NCBI GenBank assembly: GCA_904502075.1
Contig: CAJGDL010000077.1
Location: 1 to 8,228, forward strand
Direction of reading: 5' to 3'
Source of the DNA: an uncultured Alistipes sp.
GTDB taxonomy: Bacteria; Bacteroidota; Bacteroidia; Bacteroidales; Rikenellaceae
DNA length: 8,228 bases
A program made the translations under genes and the position numbers. Positions 7,043-8,228 of this stretch are shown piece by piece (the stretch's first letter is position 1; each line of letters starts with the position of its first letter). The notes beneath the pieces are model-generated. The model did not search any database and was not told where the DNA came from. It worked only from the letters and a program-made list of their open reading frames with translations.

Positions 7043-7050
7043 GCAACAAA

Positions 7051-7080
7051 TTTGATTAGAGAGCGTTATTTATATAGATA
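7051..7080 (+). promoter_or_regulatory. Weak possible promoter upstream of the first ompH
   Basis: TTTG at 7051-7054 could be a -33 box; at N18 the downstream element would be TATAGATA (7073-7080), which matches TAnnTTTG only at the TA and one T. An internal promoter for the chaperone pair is plausible in this 86 bp spacer but the match is poor. Read-through from the uppS promoter is the simpler assumption. Confidence 0.2.
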
Positions 7081-7099
7081 ACCTCTAAAATACGAGAAG

Positions 7100-7603
7100 A
7101 TGAGAAAGGTATTTTTATCGTGGATATGGGCGCTGGTAGCCTTTGCCGGATATGCCCAAAATTACATGGTGGTCGATAGCGAGAAGATCTTCAAGTCGCA
7201 GGCCGACTATACGGAGGCGCTCACCACCCTCGATGAGTTGGCTAAGGCCGAGCAGAAGCGCGTGGATGAGAAGTTTGCCGAGGTGGAGAGCCTCTACAAC
7301 CGTTATATGCGCGTGAAGAACTCGATGACCCCGGCGCAGCAGCAGGCCCAGGAGAACGAGATTCTTCAGCGCGAGCAGCAGGCCATTCAGTTCCAGGAGT
7401 CGATCTTCGGAAACGAGGGGTCGCTCATGCAGCGCCGCGTGGAGTTGATTCAGCCCATTCAGAAGCGAGTCTTCTCGGCCATCGAGAGTTATGCCCGCGA
7501 GGCAGGTTACGACCTGGTGATCGACTCGGCCTCGAACCCGACCTTGATCTACCGCTCCGAGCAGGTGGATAAGACCCAGGCCGTGATCGACCGCCTGAAG
7601 TAG
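7100..7603 (+). CDS. OmpH/Skp family periplasmic chaperone, first of two
   Basis: This is a 167-residue secreted protein. A signal peptide (MRKVFLSWIWALVAFAGYA) is probably cleaved after Ala19, before QN. The mature chain has the Skp layout: a short strand YMVVDSEKIF at 22-31, a long charged helical hairpin, about 32-120, rich in Ala, Glu, Gln and Lys (EQKRVDEKFAEVESLYNRY, then QQQAQENEILQREQQAIQFQ), and a closing segment with IQPIQKRVFSAIESYAREAG and a GYDLVIDSA strand. Skp trimers hold unfolded outer-membrane proteins in the periplasm and hand them to BamA, which fits its position 86 bp after bamA. The start ATG is preceded by GAGAAG. Compared with the second copy it has extra residues around SIFGNEGSLMQRR and ends with a VDKTQAVIDRLK tail. 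Family assignment is secure; client specificity is not known. A specific symbol is withheld because there are two copies. Confidence 0.92.
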   Translation: MRKVFLSWIWALVAFAGYAQNYMVVDSEKIFKSQADYTEALTTLDELAKAEQKRVDEKFAEVESLYNRYMRVKNSMTPAQQQAQENEILQREQQAIQFQESIFGNEGSLMQRRVELIQPIQKRVFSAIESYAREAGYDLVIDSASNPTLIYRSEQVDKTQAVIDRLK

Positions 7604-7636
7604 AGTGAAAACAAACAAAATTAACCTAATAAAAAG

Positions 7637-8140
7637 ATGAAAAACTTACTGAAACTGACCCTTGCGGTCGCTATGATGCTGGGCGCCCAGTCGCTCTTTG
7701 CACAGAAATTCGGCCGTATTGACACGAATGCCGTAATCACCGCTATGCCCGAGGCTAAGGAGGCACAGACCAACCTCGAGGCCTTTGTGAAGGATTTGAG
7801 CGACACCTACGAGACCATGCAGGTGGAGATCAACAACATGGTGGCCGAACTGCAGAAGAACGAAGCTACCCTCTCGGAGTCGATGAAGCAGCTCAAGTAC
7901 AAGGAAATTCAGGATCTTTCGGCCCGCATGGAGGAGTACCAGCGTTCGGCCCAGCAGGAGATTCAGTTCAAGCAGGCAGAGTTGATGCGCCCCATCCAGG
8001 AGAAGGCGATGAGTGCCATCAATGCTGTGGCTCAGGCCGGTGGCTATACCGCCATCTTCGAGACCGCATCGCTGATCTACTTCGATCCCGCTCAGATGCC
8101 TGATATCTTTGATGCAGTAAAAGCTCAACTCGGCCTTTAA
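7637..8140 (+). CDS. OmpH/Skp family periplasmic chaperone, second of two
   Basis: This is also 167 residues. The signal peptide is MKNLLKLTLAVAMMLGAQSL followed by FA, with likely cleavage after Ala22. The mature protein opens with KFGRIDTNAVITAMPEAKEA, equivalent to the first strand and helix of Skp. A coiled-coil region follows at about 45-118 (TYETMQVEINNMVAELQKN, then SARMEEYQRSAQQEIQFKQ), then LMRPIQEKAMSAINAVAQAG and the GYTAIFETASLIYFDP strand pair that rebuilds the trimer base. It shares the IQF...L(I/M)RPIQ-type core with the gene 33 bp upstream, so the pair probably arose by an old duplication. The start is preceded by the A-rich AATAAAAAG. The role should be periplasmic holdase for outer-membrane proteins. 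It is likely the last gene of the uppS-bamA unit inside this window, with a strong hairpin 40 bp after its stop. Confidence 0.92.
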   Translation: MKNLLKLTLAVAMMLGAQSLFAQKFGRIDTNAVITAMPEAKEAQTNLEAFVKDLSDTYETMQVEINNMVAELQKNEATLSESMKQLKYKEIQDLSARMEEYQRSAQQEIQFKQAELMRPIQEKAMSAINAVAQAGGYTAIFETASLIYFDPAQMPDIFDAVKAQLGL

Positions 8141-8179
8141 TTTTTGATTTTATAGGGCATATTTCACCTTGCCTTGCTC

Positions 8180-8220
8180 GCCCCGAAAGGGTAGTACCTT
8201 AAGTACAACCCTTCCGGGGC
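8180..8220 (+). terminator. Large inverted repeat after the second ompH, possible terminator
   Basis: GCCCCGAAAGGGTAGTAC (8180-8197) and GTACAACCCTTCCGGGGC (8203-8220) are inverted copies. Of 18 positions 16 pair, with A/C and A/A mismatches, around the 5-base loop CTTAA. Such a GC-rich stem would be very stable in RNA. However, neither strand has a clear U-tract directly after the stem (TTGCTGCG on plus), and the window ends 8 bases later. It may be a terminator, a 3'-end stabiliser or a dispersed palindromic element. The structure itself is certain; its function is inferred. Confidence 0.5.
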
Positions 8221-8228
8221 TTGCTGCG

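Noticed and set aside
5601..7049. A 482-codon open frame on the minus strand opposite bamA
   Set aside because: It is codon-aligned with bamA and stays open for the same reason. No domain, signal peptide or plausible promoter is visible, and bamA itself is complete.
7115..7618. A 167-codon minus-strand open frame opposite the first ompH
   Set aside because: It is a shadow frame; the plus strand has a signal peptide and Skp features in the same interval.
1..8228. Search for a novel defence, mobile or biosynthetic system
   Set aside because: Every gene has a clear housekeeping family, there are no gene-free stretches over 300 bp, and I see no change in coding style that would mark recent transfer.

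Overview
This window reads as a conserved chromosomal housekeeping stretch from a member of the Bacteroidota. Three things point there. The gene order pdxJ<>nadK, uppS, bamA and two ompH/skp genes is typical of that phylum. The two best promoters carry a -7 box of the form TAnnTTTG, the primary sigma-factor signature of Bacteroidota. Start codons mostly sit behind A-rich leaders without a strong Shine-Dalgarno sequence. The moderately GC-rich coding sequence with many TCG and TTG codons suggests Alistipes or another Rikenellaceae, but that finer placement is an inference.

Layout. Bases 1-2621 are on the minus strand and read right to left as one tightly packed unit: pdxJ (pyridoxine 5'-phosphate synthase), a CCA-adding tRNA nucleotidyltransferase with an HD domain, a small glyoxalase I-like VOC protein, and the first 24 codons of a TsaC/Sua5-type threonylcarbamoyl-AMP synthase that runs off the left edge. 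Gaps inside this unit are 6 to 27 bp. A 50 bp divergent spacer separates it from the plus-strand genes. These are nadK (NAD kinase), then, after a spacer holding a heptamer tandem repeat and a strong promoter, uppS (undecaprenyl diphosphate synthase), bamA (outer-membrane beta-barrel assembly), and two consecutive OmpH/Skp periplasmic chaperones. The window ends in a large hairpin.

Functionally there are two themes. The left unit mixes cofactor synthesis (PLP) with tRNA maturation (CCA end, t6A modification) and a probable metabolite-detoxifying enzyme. The right unit is envelope biogenesis: UppS makes the lipid carrier for peptidoglycan and surface glycans, BamA inserts outer-membrane proteins, and the Skp-like chaperones bring unfolded clients to it. 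NadK stands between the two.

I found no mobile element, CRISPR array, rRNA, tRNA or defence system, and no good evidence for a new biological system. No gene-free stretch exceeds 300 bases. The points most worth a second look are non-coding: the TTTTGAA heptamer array that supplies the -33 box of the uppS promoter, the very compact pdxJ/nadK divergent spacer, and the terminal hairpin.
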